A stretch of DNA of 64,000 nt from Sialis fuliginosa (GCA_961205875.1 OY540812.1:29397098-29461097), one strand, 5' to 3'; positions 1-12,226 are shown, counted from the stretch's first letter. Numbers and translations are program-made. Notes: generated by a model from the sequence alone, not told the origin.

Positions 1-174
1 GGGCACCCTGATACCTTATCTGCCCATAAAAAGTTGCGCTTGGATAGATAACACGGTTTTTTAAATCAACTTTTATCTTAAAAATTTTGTTGAAATTTTG
101 AACCAGTGAATTAATTTAAAATCTGGTATCATTTATAATATCAGCGTGTCTCTTACATATGATGGGGCACATAA

Positions 175-624
175 TACTTTCAAAATCACAATTATTTAAT
201 CAATTTAATTACCAAATTCCGGAAATATAGTTTGTTTTTTAAGTTATAACCTTTTATTTTGTTCATGTTTTTTTCTCCAGTAATGGCAAAGGTAAAACTA
301 GTAATGAACACGCAATGATGGACACTTGCTAATAATTACAAAATGATAAGTACTACGACACAAAAGATATAAAAGAAAGAATCGTCAAATTTAAAACAAT
401 GTAAAGCAGTTGCTATGATAATATAATAATTAATAAATAAATTACACTAATAATTAGTTTAAAAGTCCACCATTTTGATACCTATTGGCCGATTGTCATC
501 AAATCACGCTATAAGATAGTTAAATGTATATAGATTAATATTCAGAAATGGTAGTAATTCAGTACATTTAATTAAAAATTTGCCATTACTGGAGTCCTTG
601 CCAAGACTGGTGCCACTACCTTAT
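175..624 (-). repeat. MITE family A copy 1 (CCAAGACTGG ends), left end lost
   Basis: Matches four other copies in the window through interior blocks such as CCAGTAATGG, AATTACAAAATGATAAGTAC and the end CCAAGACTGGTGCCACTACC. The left inverted end is not recognisable, so this copy is truncated or decayed. No coding potential. Confidence 0.7.
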
Positions 625-1012
625 TAAAATAGATTTTAAATTAGTTCGCTGGTTCAAAATTTCATCAATTTTTTTTAGACAAAAATTGATAAAAAATCAG
701 TGTTATTGACCCGAGCGCAACTTCTTATGCGCATATTTGTATTCAGGGTGTCCTAATACATATGATAGCGTCTCTAACTCGATAAAAAAAATTGGACAAA
801 AAAAACTAAGGTAATGGCCTTCTTTGTTTTTTGACCAAATAAATGTTTTTCCGATTGTCAAATAATTAGACACGTTATGGTATGTAAGGAGACACGCTGA
901 TTCGACTTTTCGCATCAGATTTAAAATTCATCAAAGAGTTTTTAAGCTACAGCCATTTTACGAAGAAATATTGATAAAAATTAGTTATACCGGTCCGAGC
1001 GTAGTTTAAGTA

Positions 1013-1349
1013 ATGTCCGGTATCATAAAGGACCTAACAAATTTGTTAGCTAACAAACACTTTCAACTTAGGTATCAAACATATATGACAGTTCTTTTGG
1101 AGTTTGTTGATGACTTTGACAAGTTTCGCGCACGCGTTGTAGTAAGTAAACACCAACGGTATTAAAACAGTGGTGATGTTATGAAAATTATTTTGTACGG
1201 TCAAAGATGCCAACTGTGTTACAATTAATTGAAGTGTCACTGCTCTAAATTCCATAACTAATCCATAGATACTAGTACAGTATTAATACCCCATATGAAT
1301 GTAATTGCTAGCTAACAAATTTTGTTAGGTCCTTTATAATACCGGGCAT
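1013..1349. mobile_element. MITE family B, 337-bp copy
   Basis: Ends are inverted repeats of about 45 bases starting ATGTCCGGTAT and containing AAGGACCTAACAAATTTGTT. A second copy at 15697-16033 has exactly the same length and differs at only a few scattered bases. The open frame on its minus strand recurs in both copies but resembles no transposase, so it is a chance frame of a non-autonomous element. The superfamily is not clear from the ends. Confidence 0.88.
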
Positions 1350-1571
1350 AACAGTAGTTTATGTAACTTTTTTGGAATTACCATGCTGTTATACATACGA
1401 TAGCGTGCCTAACTCGACAAAAAAAAATTATGCGACGACGTAACATGACGGCGCCTCCACCATATGGTGGAGATGAGCAAAAAGTTCACAATTTAATGTT
1501 TATTTAACTTTATTTATTTAAATATATTATAAAAGTATTGTAGTACCTTCAATGTATAAATAATACATAAT

Positions 1572-1653
1572 ACGCCATCTAGTGAAATAGCTTGAATTAA
1601 CAATATTTGTCAGACTAATTTTCGATAGTTCAAGCTTTCCCTGATAGATGGCG
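1572..1653. repeat. Short inverted repeat (CGCCATCT ends)
   Basis: CGCCATCTAGTGAAATAGCTTGAA on the left (as two shorter matching blocks CGCCATCT and AGCTTGAA) is mirrored by TTCAAGCTTTCC and GATAGATGGCG on the right. A further similar arm, AAGCTTCCCTGATAAT, follows near 1720. Probably a small decayed MITE. Confidence 0.45.
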
Positions 1654-1971
1654 TCACATGTAAATTTTTTTAAACAAATTTTTTTTTCAAAAGCTATTCC
1701 GACTAAGTTTTTAATATTAAAGCTTCCCTGATAATTGACGGCCACATGTCCTTTCAAATTTTATTTATTTTTTCAAAAGCCATTTCAACTAACAAATGTT
1801 CAAAAAAATTTTTTAAAACTCGCTCGATTGTATCTATTTATCTACATAGATACGCTCTTAATTAGTTCTCTGTTACCTGTTTATCTACACAAGTATAAAA
1901 TATTGTACTATTGTCTATTATATTACTTACTTTACTCTTTATGTAAATAATGCATGCATACTTATATTTAC

Positions 1972-2147
1972 TAACCGTGGCGAAACTACAAATTTAGGGC
2001 CCCTGGTAAATTTTTAAGGTTGGACCCTCTAAAAAAGAAAGCTTAACAGTTCAGGGAATAAGGTACAAAAAAAAAGGTTACTTGATATCTGTCACGGGTC
2101 CCCTTAATTAAGCCATCTTGTATTTACGCCACTGAACGGGGTATTAT
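1972..2147. mobile_element. Decayed hAT-type MITE
   Basis: Left end CGTGGCGAAACTACAAATTT with AGGGCCCC and right end GGGTCCCC with TTTACGCCACTG form imperfect inverted ends of the CAGTGGCGTA class, as in the better copy at 14391-14782. Only about 175 bases remain. Confidence 0.45.
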
Positions 2148-2164
2148 GTGAATTTTTTAGGAAT

Positions 2165-2357
2165 TTAAAAGTGTTACTTCAATTTACTAGAACAGTGATT
2201 CTGACCATACAAATTTTTTTCATATAATTATATCACCAGTGTTTTAATACTGATTTGCTTACCGCTCAAGCACTCAATTGTCCAAAAATGTTATGGAACT
2301 CTAAGGCAACTGTCATATAAGTTTAATATCCCATTTTAAAGTGCTTATTAGCAAATT
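2165..2357. repeat. Diverged fragment of MITE family B
   Basis: Contains AACTGTCATATAAGTTTAAT and CATTTTAAAGTGCTTATTAG, which match the subterminal part of family B, but the ends are eroded. Confidence 0.4.
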
Positions 2358-5300
2358 TTAGTTTTTCTTTAGTTAGTTAATATAAAATATTTAAATATGG
2401 GTAAAATAAAATGACAACTGTTTTTACAAAAAAATATATTTTGTTGGAATTCATACACTTAAATCACAAACTACTAAAATACATGTAACGTCCAATAAAA
2501 ACGATAAACATGATAATTGAATATCAGATGTTTACGTTTTTACCTCTAAAGATTACCTCTTTTATGTTTATAATTGTAAAATACAAAAATTACAGTATAT
2601 CCCAATACCTACCAAACTGTTATGTTACTCATGTCAAAATTTAATCAACAATAAATAAGAACGCCATTCCGACCCAACAAAATAAAAATCAATAAACATT
2701 TTTGCGCTTCAAATCAGTCTTAATTAATAACATAAACATTCATACTTGATTCTCGTTACTTTTGATTTTAATCAATATAAAATCGTTTAAATATATTCTT
2801 TGAGACAATACAAATAATTTTCATTTATTCGAAATTCAACAGCGTCTTATTTTATTATGAAATAAATTTTGACTGTTTTTAATCGGCTTCAGCCTATGAA
2901 TTCTAACAACGCTTGAAAACAAAAAATATCTGCTTGAAGTAGAAACAATAAAATACAACATATATATTTATATTATTATACAATGTACATAAAGTTATAT
3001 AAAAGTATAATGTTTCAGCGATTCTTTTAAAATAAATAGATATATCCAAAGATGTCTGTAGTCAAAGTCCAACTTAACAATAACATAGGTTATGTTACAA
3101 ACGTATCATAGAGCGTGTGTATTACAATTACAATTGTCATTTCGCTTAAAAAACCTTCAAGGAAATATCACAACCGATAATAAATAGAAAAATGGAATAA
3201 AACGTTATGTCAATAATGTAACTTACATAACCTATATTGACATAACGTAAAAATGCATAAATAATAAATAAAAATAGATTCTTGTAAAATACCTACTGCA
3301 ATATACAGTTTGACCCATTTTGAAAAATATAGCCGAATATCTACAAAACTATTGACTATTGAAAAAAATTCTTCAAATATAAATTATAAGATTTTAAAGG
3401 AAATTTTTAAAGTTGAATAATTCAAGATAGTAATTCAATTTCGACCAACCAATATACTTTGCTAGCCTGCCAGTCAATTGCAAGTCTCGATTTAAAAAAA
3501 AAACGATTATTGAGAAAATTTGTAAACAATCTATATGTTCTATCTTTTTTTCTTCTTCAGAAATTCCTCAATTTATTGGAATTTTTTTAGCAATGTTAAA
3601 AGTCCTTTTCAATTGTAGATAGTTCTGAAGATATATAGCCGTACATTTTAAAACGGAACACTCTGTATACTGCCTCTCCATGTACAAATACAAAACTTAC
3701 TTATTACTATAAGTAAACAATAATGTATTGCAATATGTCTACTATAAAAACCCCCGTTTTCTTTGTAACATACAAAAGTACATTCGAATCATTCTAGATA
3801 TTATTATATCTATACAAATCACTTTAGTCCGTTATTTATGTGAATAAAGCACACCTCTAGATACATATTGTAATATTTGTCACAAATACAGTGTTGTTGG
3901 TTTCATACTCGAGGTTAAATAAGTAGTAACAGAATGTTCCACAAAATACAGCCGTACCCCAAAGTTACAACAGTTGAAAACATCTGTAAGTTGAAATAAT
4001 GTTATTTTACATGTAATTCTGAAGCAAGCGCCGCAACTTCTAATCATACCTAAAAACATACGTAACAAATGTCAGACGACGTAAGTTGAAGAGCCGTAAT
4101 TCGGGGTATGACAGTATATAATTGAATAACATAAACTTACGATGTAAATGTAACATGTTAGTTGAGACAATCAGGGTATAGGATGCATGAAATCGCAATT
4201 TTTGTCTAACAGCTCTTATAAATACAGTAGACGAACGTTATTGTCAATATCGTCATAGTTAATTGTTCATTGTTGTCAATTCCCTTCAATTGTTACAATT
4301 GTCAAGTTGTTTACCATCTGGTTTAAAGTTTAAAGTCAACTAATCTTGAATAATGATTGCAGTTCCCGTTCAATTCTTTTTGTGCCATATATATTTCTAT
4401 CATATTTTCTTTCTCACAATACCTAACATATTTTAGGTTAATGCCTGTTGTGTTTCATTTTTATATTCTGTGCATGTGTACACGTGGAGATTTTTGAGGT
4501 GTAGGGAACAAAGAAAACTTGACAGTAATGATAGTTCTTTACCCCAATTGCTTGACAATAACAATCGTCTACTGTATAACAGTTACAAAATGAATCATAA
4601 TTTCAAACTAGAGTTTTGTTGTGGGGAAAGTATATGTTTTGAGAGGTTTCACTATAATCTGAAAATAATATAATAAAAATGAGTTTGTTTTTAACAATTA
4701 TCTCTGGAATTTCTTAATCGATTTGAATGAAACTTTCACTAATGTGTTCCTTATTATCTTCTGAATAAAATAGGGTATGTAACATCATGCAATAAAGAAA
4801 ACTGTGATGCATGCCAAAAAAATTATTTAAATTTGATGCCCCTTACATTTTGTAACTTTAATTAAATTTAACTATGGAATACTCGCCGTATAACATTTAT
4901 ATATTTATTATTGTATAGTTGTGGCCTTAATTAAATACATCAAGTTTATGTTATTTTCATTTGGTTTATTATTATTTTTACAGCACCATGTGTGTGAGGA
5001 AAATGTGGAAAATTCTACTAATTTTGTGAAAATAACCTGCATTTAGAATTATCATATATGTATATACTTTTCATTAAATAATAAATTGAGTTCTGTTAGT
5101 TAGCATGAGTATTAATAGATTTTAAAATATCTATGATATACATAATAGATTTTAGCACGATGTCGTAAATAAATAAATATTTACAATTTAACTCAAATTT
5201 AAATTATTAACAAAACGTCTCATGTTTGACGACATAGTAGTTGGGAACTATAAATCGCACAAACTTCAGGTAGGTTTTAAATTGATCATTATATAGACTA

Positions 5301-6568
5301 GTATCATGTATTAAAATTTCAAATCATTGCAAAAGATCATTTAGTAGTTAAAAGTCTATCGATATAAAACATGCTTTGGAAATCGATGAAATTTTTAGTA
5401 TACTTTATGTAAAGAGCTATAATAGATAGATAAAGGATTCATCAGAACGGATTAAAATTTTAAAAAAAGGAGACTAGATGATATAACAAACCTTTTTAAG
5501 ACCATTCTGAAGTTACTGGGATTTATAGTTGCTAAACTATAAGACATTTTATTATCGATCCGAATCGAATATAAATTATTTGTATTTCTGCCATTTCATT
5601 TCCGTTCTTTATTTACACGTATTAAAATTAAACCAACGTCATATTTGATTTTCTGATAGAACTGCAATACTTTTTCTTTCTTATACTATACAATAAACCG
5701 TGCTAAAGTTTTACAATCAAGCTGCATCATTATTGAAAAAAAGAAACGTAATTTCACATTTTTCAGCTTTGGCATTAATATTAATTTTACATAAATCAAT
5801 ATTTATGTAAAAACCTATTTGCAACCGAAAAATAAAGTCGCTAAAGTAAAATTTGATGTCTTACATTTATATTTTAAACATTTAGTTTTATTAAATCTCT
5901 CATGACTAATGCAATGATGGTTTAATAATGAAAATTGTTGCTAAAACACGGAACGACTTTTTTATATTGCGTCTTCCCGCGGAGTACAATGGTTTAATAA
6001 TATTTATGCAGGCATAGCGGTGAACCAACTAGAATATTGTGTGTAAAAACTATTTACTAATGTTTACACTATCGATATCAATAATAAACTCTTCATTTAC
6101 TTTAATTTTAACTGCCTTGTATTGTCTATAAAATAATTAATAAATTATATCTGCCTTTAGTTCAATAATAAATTAATGCACTCATAAAAAAATTAATTTT
6201 CAACGTCATGTAACTTTGGTAAAAATTATAGAAATGAAATGGATAAAAAAGTAGTTGAAAGCACCTCTTTTTTAGCATGCTGGTGTAGATTTAAAGTTAC
6301 GTCATTTTAAGATGTCAATACAAAAGTATTAGATAATTTTGATTGTTACTATTTGAAAGCATATGTTGATCTTTAAAATGCTTTTTTTAGATTTTAGATA
6401 ATCTGATTTTTCTAAAGTTACCTGATTTGAAAAAAAAAGTTTTCTCCTATAATTTTTGTAATGAGTGCTGTAATAAGCTGCATTTTCAAAGCTGTAATCA
6501 CATTATAATACAATATAAATTATAGTACGGTAAAAGTAAAAAAATCATCACCGAACGTCGAACATTTG
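2358..6568. other. AT-rich 3' flank of the CaaX-ended gene
   Basis: Very AT-rich DNA without long open frames, splice-bounded blocks or clear inverted ends. Short chance frames near 3880-4068 and 4470-4673 lack any coding signature. I see no feature that can be supported. Confidence 0.5.
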
Positions 6569-6574
6569 TTTATT
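6569..6574 (-). promoter_or_regulatory. Candidate polyadenylation signal AATAAA
   Basis: On the minus strand AATAAA lies about 204 bases after the stop codon of the CaaX-ended gene, a reasonable 3' UTR length. The flank is so AT-rich that chance matches are frequent, so the assignment is weak. Confidence 0.3.
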
Positions 6575-6777
6575 TTGTGTATTTTTGCAAACATTCAACA
6601 ATTAGATTAAATTGTCCTGATCGTTATTGATATCGACAGTGAATCATCATTAAATAGCGTTTATCCCATGAACTATTGTGATGATAATCAGCATAAGGAG
6701 CAGTAGAAAAGAACAAACTATATTATCACTGTCTTTGTCCTCGGGATACCTCGTTGCGATATCCAGAGCGTTACACT

Positions 6778-6934
6778 TTACTGTATCACACAGCACTTGC
6801 ATCTTTTCTGCTTCTTTTTTAGCACAACGTGTTCCACTTGGGTCCCGTCGACTGGCACACCTACTGTGTCCCGCTTCACGTCTATTGGTGCCGGAGATGT
6901 CTGACTCGGTTTGCTACCGTTAACAGCTGATTTA
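6778..6934 (-). CDS. Terminal coding exon with polybasic region and CaaX box (CVIQ), candidate paralemmin-like
   Basis: Last coding exon: acceptor TTATTTTTCAG before 6934, stop TAA at 6778-6780, 51 full codons. The peptide is Lys/Ser/Pro-rich and ends VVLKKKQKRCKCCVIQ-stop. The final CVIQ is a CaaX prenylation motif; Gln at the last position favours farnesylation. The two extra cysteines just upstream and the KKKQKR cluster fit palmitoylation and acidic-lipid binding, so the protein probably sits on the inner face of the plasma membrane. Paralemmins are known for a hydrophilic, largely disordered body and a C-terminus with clustered cysteines plus CaaX, so I propose that family; small GTPase tails look similar, but nothing GTPase-like precedes it here. 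Confidence 0.9.
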
Positions 6935-7690
6935 CTGAAAAATAAATAATGGCTTGTGAAAGATCTGTTGTGGGAGAGGCGTAACACCAAAGCTAGCAAA
7001 TACAGTTATGTAGAGATTTTATACTACCGTAATAGGAAAGTTTAATGCAAATTTGCTTAGTTAAAATTTTTTTAGCGACCGACTGAAACTGATTTTTTAA
7101 CCGTAACTGAAACCGAAACCGAATTTCGGTTTTTATCTGTTTCAGCTATAATCGAAACAAAATCTTTTTTTAAGTAATTTTGACAGGTTTACTGGTTAGG
7201 AAAAAGAGTATAGATATAGAATAGTCGAAATTCGATATTACTAGCTTAAAACTAAACTCATTGTCAATATAAATTATGAATAATAATTCGAATGGAGGCA
7301 AGTACATCTGGAGATCGGTGAAATGCAGCATAGTTTCGGTTTCGGCCAAAAAATGGCCCAAATCAAAACACGTATTAAAGCCAAAACCAACCAATTATCA
7401 TCTTATGATGGCTCCATCAAAAAAATTTAATTTTAAGTTTGTATAATCTGTTATTTATTTCTCTATTATTTTTTAAAGATTATTACACACAAAATAATTG
7501 TTATTTATGCTTAGTTTTTAATGCTTTCATTAGTTAGTAAGGAGGGGGGAGTGGGTTAATAGATGTTTTTTTTTAGAAAATGAAATCCTCAGACATTTAA
7601 AAAAAATATTTTTTTTATTTCAAGAATATCAAATCAGAAATAAATTTGGTTTTAAATGGGGCTCAAAATTTATTTCTCAACTATCATAAT

Positions 7691-8195
7691 TAGTCCTCAG
7701 TACCTCGACCCTTGTGTAAATTTATTACCATACTTCTGAAATTTCGTGAGTGGCTTCTTTTTGACGAGTCTAACAACTTTTTTATTTGCGAAAATTCTTA
7801 AAAATGGGGCATTTTCGAACGTGCAGCCGTGGAATCTTCCGGGCGGCGGACTGGAAAAACGGTCCAATATATTTGTCGAATAAAATGATCAATGGATTGT
7901 AAAAATAATTATTTAATAATCCTACTTTCAAGTAGTTGGTAATAAACTATAATAACCTCGTTATTTTGACATGTTGGAGGTGACAGACTAGGTGATACCC
8001 CACTATTTTTGCCCGACAATTTTTTTTTCGATTTTCACACCATATTATCTTGGGCTGTTTTTAGAAACGTTCGAAAATGCCCCATTTTTAAGAATTTTCG
8101 CAAATAAAAAAGTTGTTAGATTCGTTAAAAAGAAGCCACTCACTAAGTTTCAGAAGTATGGTAATAAATTTACAGGGTCGAGGTACTGAGGACTA
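7691..8195. mobile_element. Long-TIR MITE (TAGTCCTCAGTACC ends)
   Basis: Left arm from 7691 (TAGTCCTCAGTACCTCGACC) and right arm ending 8195 (GGTCGAGGTACTGAGGACTA) are inverted copies over roughly 125-135 bases, including GAAAATTCTTAAAAATGGGG and its complement. The loop of about 240 bases has no coding content. It sits in the intron between the last two coding exons. Confidence 0.85.
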
Positions 8196-8407
8196 AATGC
8201 GCCACTGTATCACAAAATCACTCGCAATTTATAAAAATTACAGTAACTGATTTGAATGTTAAATTGTCTTCTTTACATTTCTAGTCCCTGATAATTACTG
8301 TTTTTTAAGACCGTTTAGATAAAAAAGATCTTAAAAATGAAAACAAATTTTAAACTTCGTAATTTTGTATAAAAAAAAAACGGCTATGCACAACGACAGC
8401 TATACAT

Positions 8408-8561
8408 TCATATAGATATTGATAATTTTTGATTTTGTAAATTTCGATGACCCCTCATCAAAAAATCGGAATTTATTTTTTCGGTCGTCACATCGAGGCT
8501 CATAACTTTGTAAATTTTTAATATTTTTCAATAAAAATTGGTATTGAATAAGTTGAATATA
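8408..8561. repeat. Left half of repeat family H, split by the Tc1/mariner-type element
   Basis: Contains GGTCGTCACATCGAGGCTCA and AATTTTTAATATTTTTCAAT, matching 30054-30126 in the uninterrupted copy. The right half resumes after the insertion at 9689 with TACTTAATAAAATGTACTCC. Confidence 0.8.
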
Positions 8562-9688
8562 CAGAGTGGCTCAACGAAAACGAAAGGGCCGCGTTTTTGG
8601 CCAGTTGAAATAAATTTTGAAAAAACGCTCGAACACGTCGATTTTGCTCTGCGCTATGAGCACAACCCTTAAATTTTTAAATAGCATGATAGGGCAAGTG
8701 ATACCTCATTTGAAAGGTTTTTTCATTCTAAATAAGGTGCTCTTTGTTTTTTTCAAATCTATTTAATTTTAGTCAAGTTATTTACATTATTAATTCCATG
8801 GATGTTTTTATTTTCTGATCAATAAAACAAACATTTACATCTAAAATTCAAAACAAAGTAGGCTTATTTTTGATAAATCAAGGAGACACATGAATTGTTA
8901 TTTGTAGTTTTAACTTTTAAAACAAGCTGACATTTATTCATTGAATCCTATTTTGAACCATGGTTTACATAACTGCTGAAAGAGTGGAAATAGTTACTAT
9001 TTATTTGAAAAATAATGCTACTCTAACTACTGAGCAATGGATCATATGTAAGGGTACTTTAGAATGGCCAGGTAGATCCCCGGAACTTACTCCACTCGAT
9101 TCTTTTTTTGGGGGACATTTGAAAAATCGGGTATATGCAACCAAACCAAGATCTCTTGAAGAGTTGAGACAAAGAATTATCGAGGAATATCGCCAATTTA
9201 CTCCTCAAACGTTTCAATAAGTGAGAAATCGTTTTGAGCATAACTTGTACTTTTGTATGGAGGTTGGCGGAGCTCAATTTGAACATTTATTGAATTAATT
9301 AAAGTTTTGAATTATTTGATAAGAAAATAAGCTTACTTTATTTTGAATTTGAGTTGTAAATGTTTGTTTTATTGATCAGAAAATAAATGCATTCATGGAA
9401 TTAAAAATGTAAATAACTTGATTAAAATTAAACAGATTTGAAAAAAAAACAAAAAGCACCTTATTTAGAATGAAAAAACCTTTCAAATGAGGGATCACTT
9501 GCCCTATCATGCTATTTAAAAATTTCAGGGTTGTGTTCATAGCGCAGAGGGTTGAAATGATACTTGCAAAAATTTTATTGCAAAAGATGTTCTCCTTGAA
9601 AGCAAAGTCGAAGTGTTCGAGCGTTTTTTCAAAATCTTATTTTAACTGACCAAAAACACGGTCGTTTCGTTTTCGTTGGGCCACCCTG
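8562..9688 (+). mobile_element. Tc1/mariner-type element with ~330-bp inverted ends and TA duplication
   Basis: Ends CAGAGTGGCTCAACGAAAAC and its inverted partner GTTTTCGTTGGGCCACCCTG are flanked by TA at 8560-8561 and 9689-9690. The inverted similarity runs about 330 bases inward on both sides (for example AAATAGCATGATAGGGCAAG on the left). The centre holds a broken transposase. It was inserted into a copy of the repeat found without it at about 30054-30250, which gives an empty-site comparison. Confidence 0.9.
8960..9298 (+). pseudogene. Deleted transposase of the Tc1/mariner (DDE) superfamily
   Basis: The frame starts MVYITAERVEIVTIYLKNN, like the N-terminus of insect long-TIR mariner-type transposases, then jumps to the C-terminal block WPGRSPELTPLDSFFGGHLK followed by RVYATKPRSLEELRQRI. 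The intervening DNA-binding and most of the catalytic region are missing. An in-frame TAA occurs at 9218-9220, after which the same frame continues with a family-like tail (VRNRFEHNLYFCMEVGG, then FEHLLN) to TAA at 9296-9298. The family motif is normally PDLTPLDFFLWG; here DSFFGG shows damage. It cannot encode an active enzyme. Confidence 0.85.
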
Positions 9689-9795
9689 TATACTTAATAA
9701 AATGTACTCCACCTGATCCTAAAATAATTAGTTATACCTGTAAAAAAATCCCAAACATTGACCATTTTTTAACCCGCCACACTTGGCTTTGCCCC
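9689..9795. repeat. Right half of repeat family H
   Basis: TAATTAGTTATACCTGTAAA, CAAACATTGACC and GGCTTTGCCCCTT match 30130-30250. Together with the left half it reconstructs the empty insertion site around ATATGTATACTT. Confidence 0.8.
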
Positions 9796-9968
9796 TTAAC
9801 GTAGTTCTCGTGCTACAGTACTATCAAAAAGTTACGCTCATAATACCATAGTAAAATATCGAAAATAATTGCGTTGCTACAGAGAATTTTTGATCAAGTC
9901 TATACCCAAAGCCGTCTGTACAGATTATTATAAACACAATCATACTATGAATATATTTTCTTTATTTT

Positions 9969-10224
9969 ATGACTAAACGCTTCGACAGATTTTGATAAAA
10001 AACTACCAAACATTAAAGGGTTATTATTCTGATATGTGATAAAAAATTTAAAATGTTTGACCGTTTTGTTTTTGAAATATAATTAAATTTCAAATACGAT
10101 ACGGTCAATCATTTTGTTTTTCAAATACAAGGTCAATCATTTGGAATTTTTTATCACATATCAGAATAATAAACCTTTACTATTTGATAGTTTTTTATCA
10201 AAATCTGTCGAAGTTTTTAGTCAT
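9969..10224. mobile_element. 256-bp palindromic MITE
   Basis: Arms of about 80 bases: ATGACTAAACGCTTCGACAG with TTTGATAAAAAACTACCAAA on the left, mirrored by TTTTTTATCAAAATCTGTCG and AAGTTTTTAGTCAT on the right. The loop repeats GGTCAATCATTT. An outer weaker inverted pair, GTAGTTCTCGTGC near 9800 and GCACGAGAACTAC near 10400, suggests it lies inside another inverted-end element. Confidence 0.8.
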
Positions 10225-10557
10225 GAGAATGGACATAATACGAACTTGATATAGTGGATACGTACAAAAGTGGCAACTTTGATGATAATTATCTCGAGTT
10301 TAAAACGGTCGATCTTTTTAAAAATTCACGTTTGGTTAGATATCATTATTCTTTTTATGCCCTGATTTTTTTTAAAATTCTATCGAAATGACGTTTGCAC
10401 GAGAACTACCTTAAAAGCGATTGTATAAAATAGATTTTGCATTAAACTGTCCGCGTCCGCATCTCTGTGTTCTACTGTTGTTAAGAAGATAAAGAACTTA
10501 CATAAGCGAGAGTGTAAAGTTAACAAACACACACAACCACAAAAGATGTGCCCTTAC

Positions 10558-10776
10558 TTGCTAGCCGCGACCGGTGTGGAGTTGGCCTGCACGACCGTCT
10601 GCTCTACGCCGTCCGGTACTGTGGCGCTGTTGTTACTGTCGTTCAGTTGCGACTCGGTCGGACCTAGTGAGGTCGGCGTTATCGGCTTACCCTCTTTGAT
10701 CAGCTCCACTATCTGCTCGGCTTCTCGGCTCAATTCTCCGCCTGGCCGGAATGGGTTGTCCCAACCACTTTCCGTA
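10558..10776 (-). CDS. Internal coding exon with conserved-looking WDNPFRPGGELSREAEQIVEL block
   Basis: Third visible exon, 219 bases, 72 full codons, acceptor ACATTTCAG before 10776 and donor GTAAGG after 10558. The N-terminal half carries GWDNPFRPGGELSREAEQ followed by IVELIKEGKPITPT, an amphipathic acidic helix preceded by an aromatic-proline segment; it reads like a conserved short motif rather than linker. The second half is Ser/Thr/Asn-rich, low-complexity and probably disordered. The split Ser codon before and split Asn codon after join the neighbouring exons exactly. I cannot assign the motif to a named domain from the sequence alone; an interaction motif in a membrane-cytoskeleton scaffold would fit the lipidated C-terminus in the next exon. 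Confidence 0.88.
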
Positions 10777-11888
10777 CTGAAATGTTAAATAATATTACAT
10801 TTATTTTAAAATAACAGACTGCTCGCATATGCAGTATTTACTGCATTAAAAAATACAAGATCAGTACTTTGTGCAGGTGTGGTCTGATTCTTACATTTTT
10901 TTCCAATTATAGATTGTGATTTTTTTTAATTAGCCCGCAAAACTATTGAATTCAGCGCATTAGAAAAAAAGAGATCAAACATTTTCCCCTCTAATAAACA
11001 ATTTTCTGAAGGATTGTAAAGACAATATCAATTTTATTTCTATAATTGTCATAAGTATTTGACAATGTGTATGGAGTTTGTTACATATAATAATATATGT
11101 AAATATATTAGATCACAGTAGTTGTGATATAAATAGATTGAAACAGTTTGTTTTACATATGTCAATAATTTTATACTCATTAAATTTGTACTTAATTAAA
11201 TAAATATTACATACGATTATTACGTTTGTTCCTGTAAATACACGACAGAGTTAAAAAAATTGTCAAGTCTACACATATTTTAATTAATAAATTATTCCCA
11301 ATTTAGGTTGTCTAGCTCAAATGATTCATTAGCTAGAAGGCAGTGATAGACAGACAGACAGAAACAATGTTAATTTCAAAAGTGATCCGGTTTTCTAATT
11401 TATCTTATTTCAACCATTTTATAAAGATTTTTTCTGCGATTATTTTTGACTTCAATTTAAAGCGAAATTAAAAAAATACAGTCTGATCTGGTTTAAAAAT
11501 TGTTTTGGTTATTTCGGCCAGTCAACCAAAAAGATTGTTTAGGTACCTCTGAATCTATCAACTAAAATATCTATGTATATTTTTGAATTAATAATACCCC
11601 TAACTTAAATACTATCGTAAAAATCTAAAAATAACATAAAATTTCATAAATCTCTAAGGTATATAAATAAATATAATTTATATATTATATAATAAGATAA
11701 TATGCATATGAAATAATATGTTTACACTATTTTATCTTTAATAAGCAATAATAATTAATTATTATTAATAACATTTAACTGCATTTGATAAGAATTTAAT
11801 ACAATGATTATAATTTAATCATTTTTCATACACATTTAAAAAATGTATTATATTAGTCCAGTAATTTTAGACGAAAAATAGAATGAAC

Positions 11889-12218
11889 GGTACTCGTCTA
11901 TTATATCTCCGGCATTTGTAGATGAAGTCTCAGGAATTATTAGATATAATCAGCGCCAATGTGAGTAAAGAGTGTACTATTAGTTTAAATATTTATTATT
12001 GCATATTAACCTAACAAAACTAACCAAACCGATTTCGCCCCAATAGATTGCCCTAACTAATGACAGTTTTCGAAAATAATAACCGAAATACACAATAATT
12101 ATCTATTTAAAAATATTGAAATTAATAGTACACACTTTACACACATTGGCGCTGATCAAATCATACACTTCATGTCACTTGCCATCTTCAAATGCCGGGG
12201 ATATAATAGACAAGTACC
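11889..12218. mobile_element. 330-bp MITE with perfect 8-bp duplication GAATGAAC (Merlin- or hAT-like)
   Basis: Ends GGTACTCGTCTATTATATCT and AGATATAATAGACAAGTACC-type inverted partner, flanked by GAATGAAC at 11881-11888 and 12219-12226. Inverted similarity includes ATCAGCGCCAATGTGAG against CACATTGGCGCTGAT, so arms reach about 120 bases. Ends beginning GG with an 8-bp duplication fit Merlin; hAT is the alternative. Confidence 0.85.
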
Positions 12219-12226
12219 GAATGAAC

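Noticed and set aside
6678-6923. 81-codon plus-strand frame
   Set aside because: Antisense of the terminal exon with its CaaX box.
6670-7000. Ras-like GTPase tail as identity of the CaaX exon
   Set aside because: The tail resembles one, but the preceding three exons contain no G-box motifs (GxxxxGKS, DxxG, NKxD).
10546-10788. 80-codon plus-strand frame
   Set aside because: It is the antisense of the real minus-strand exon 10558-10776.
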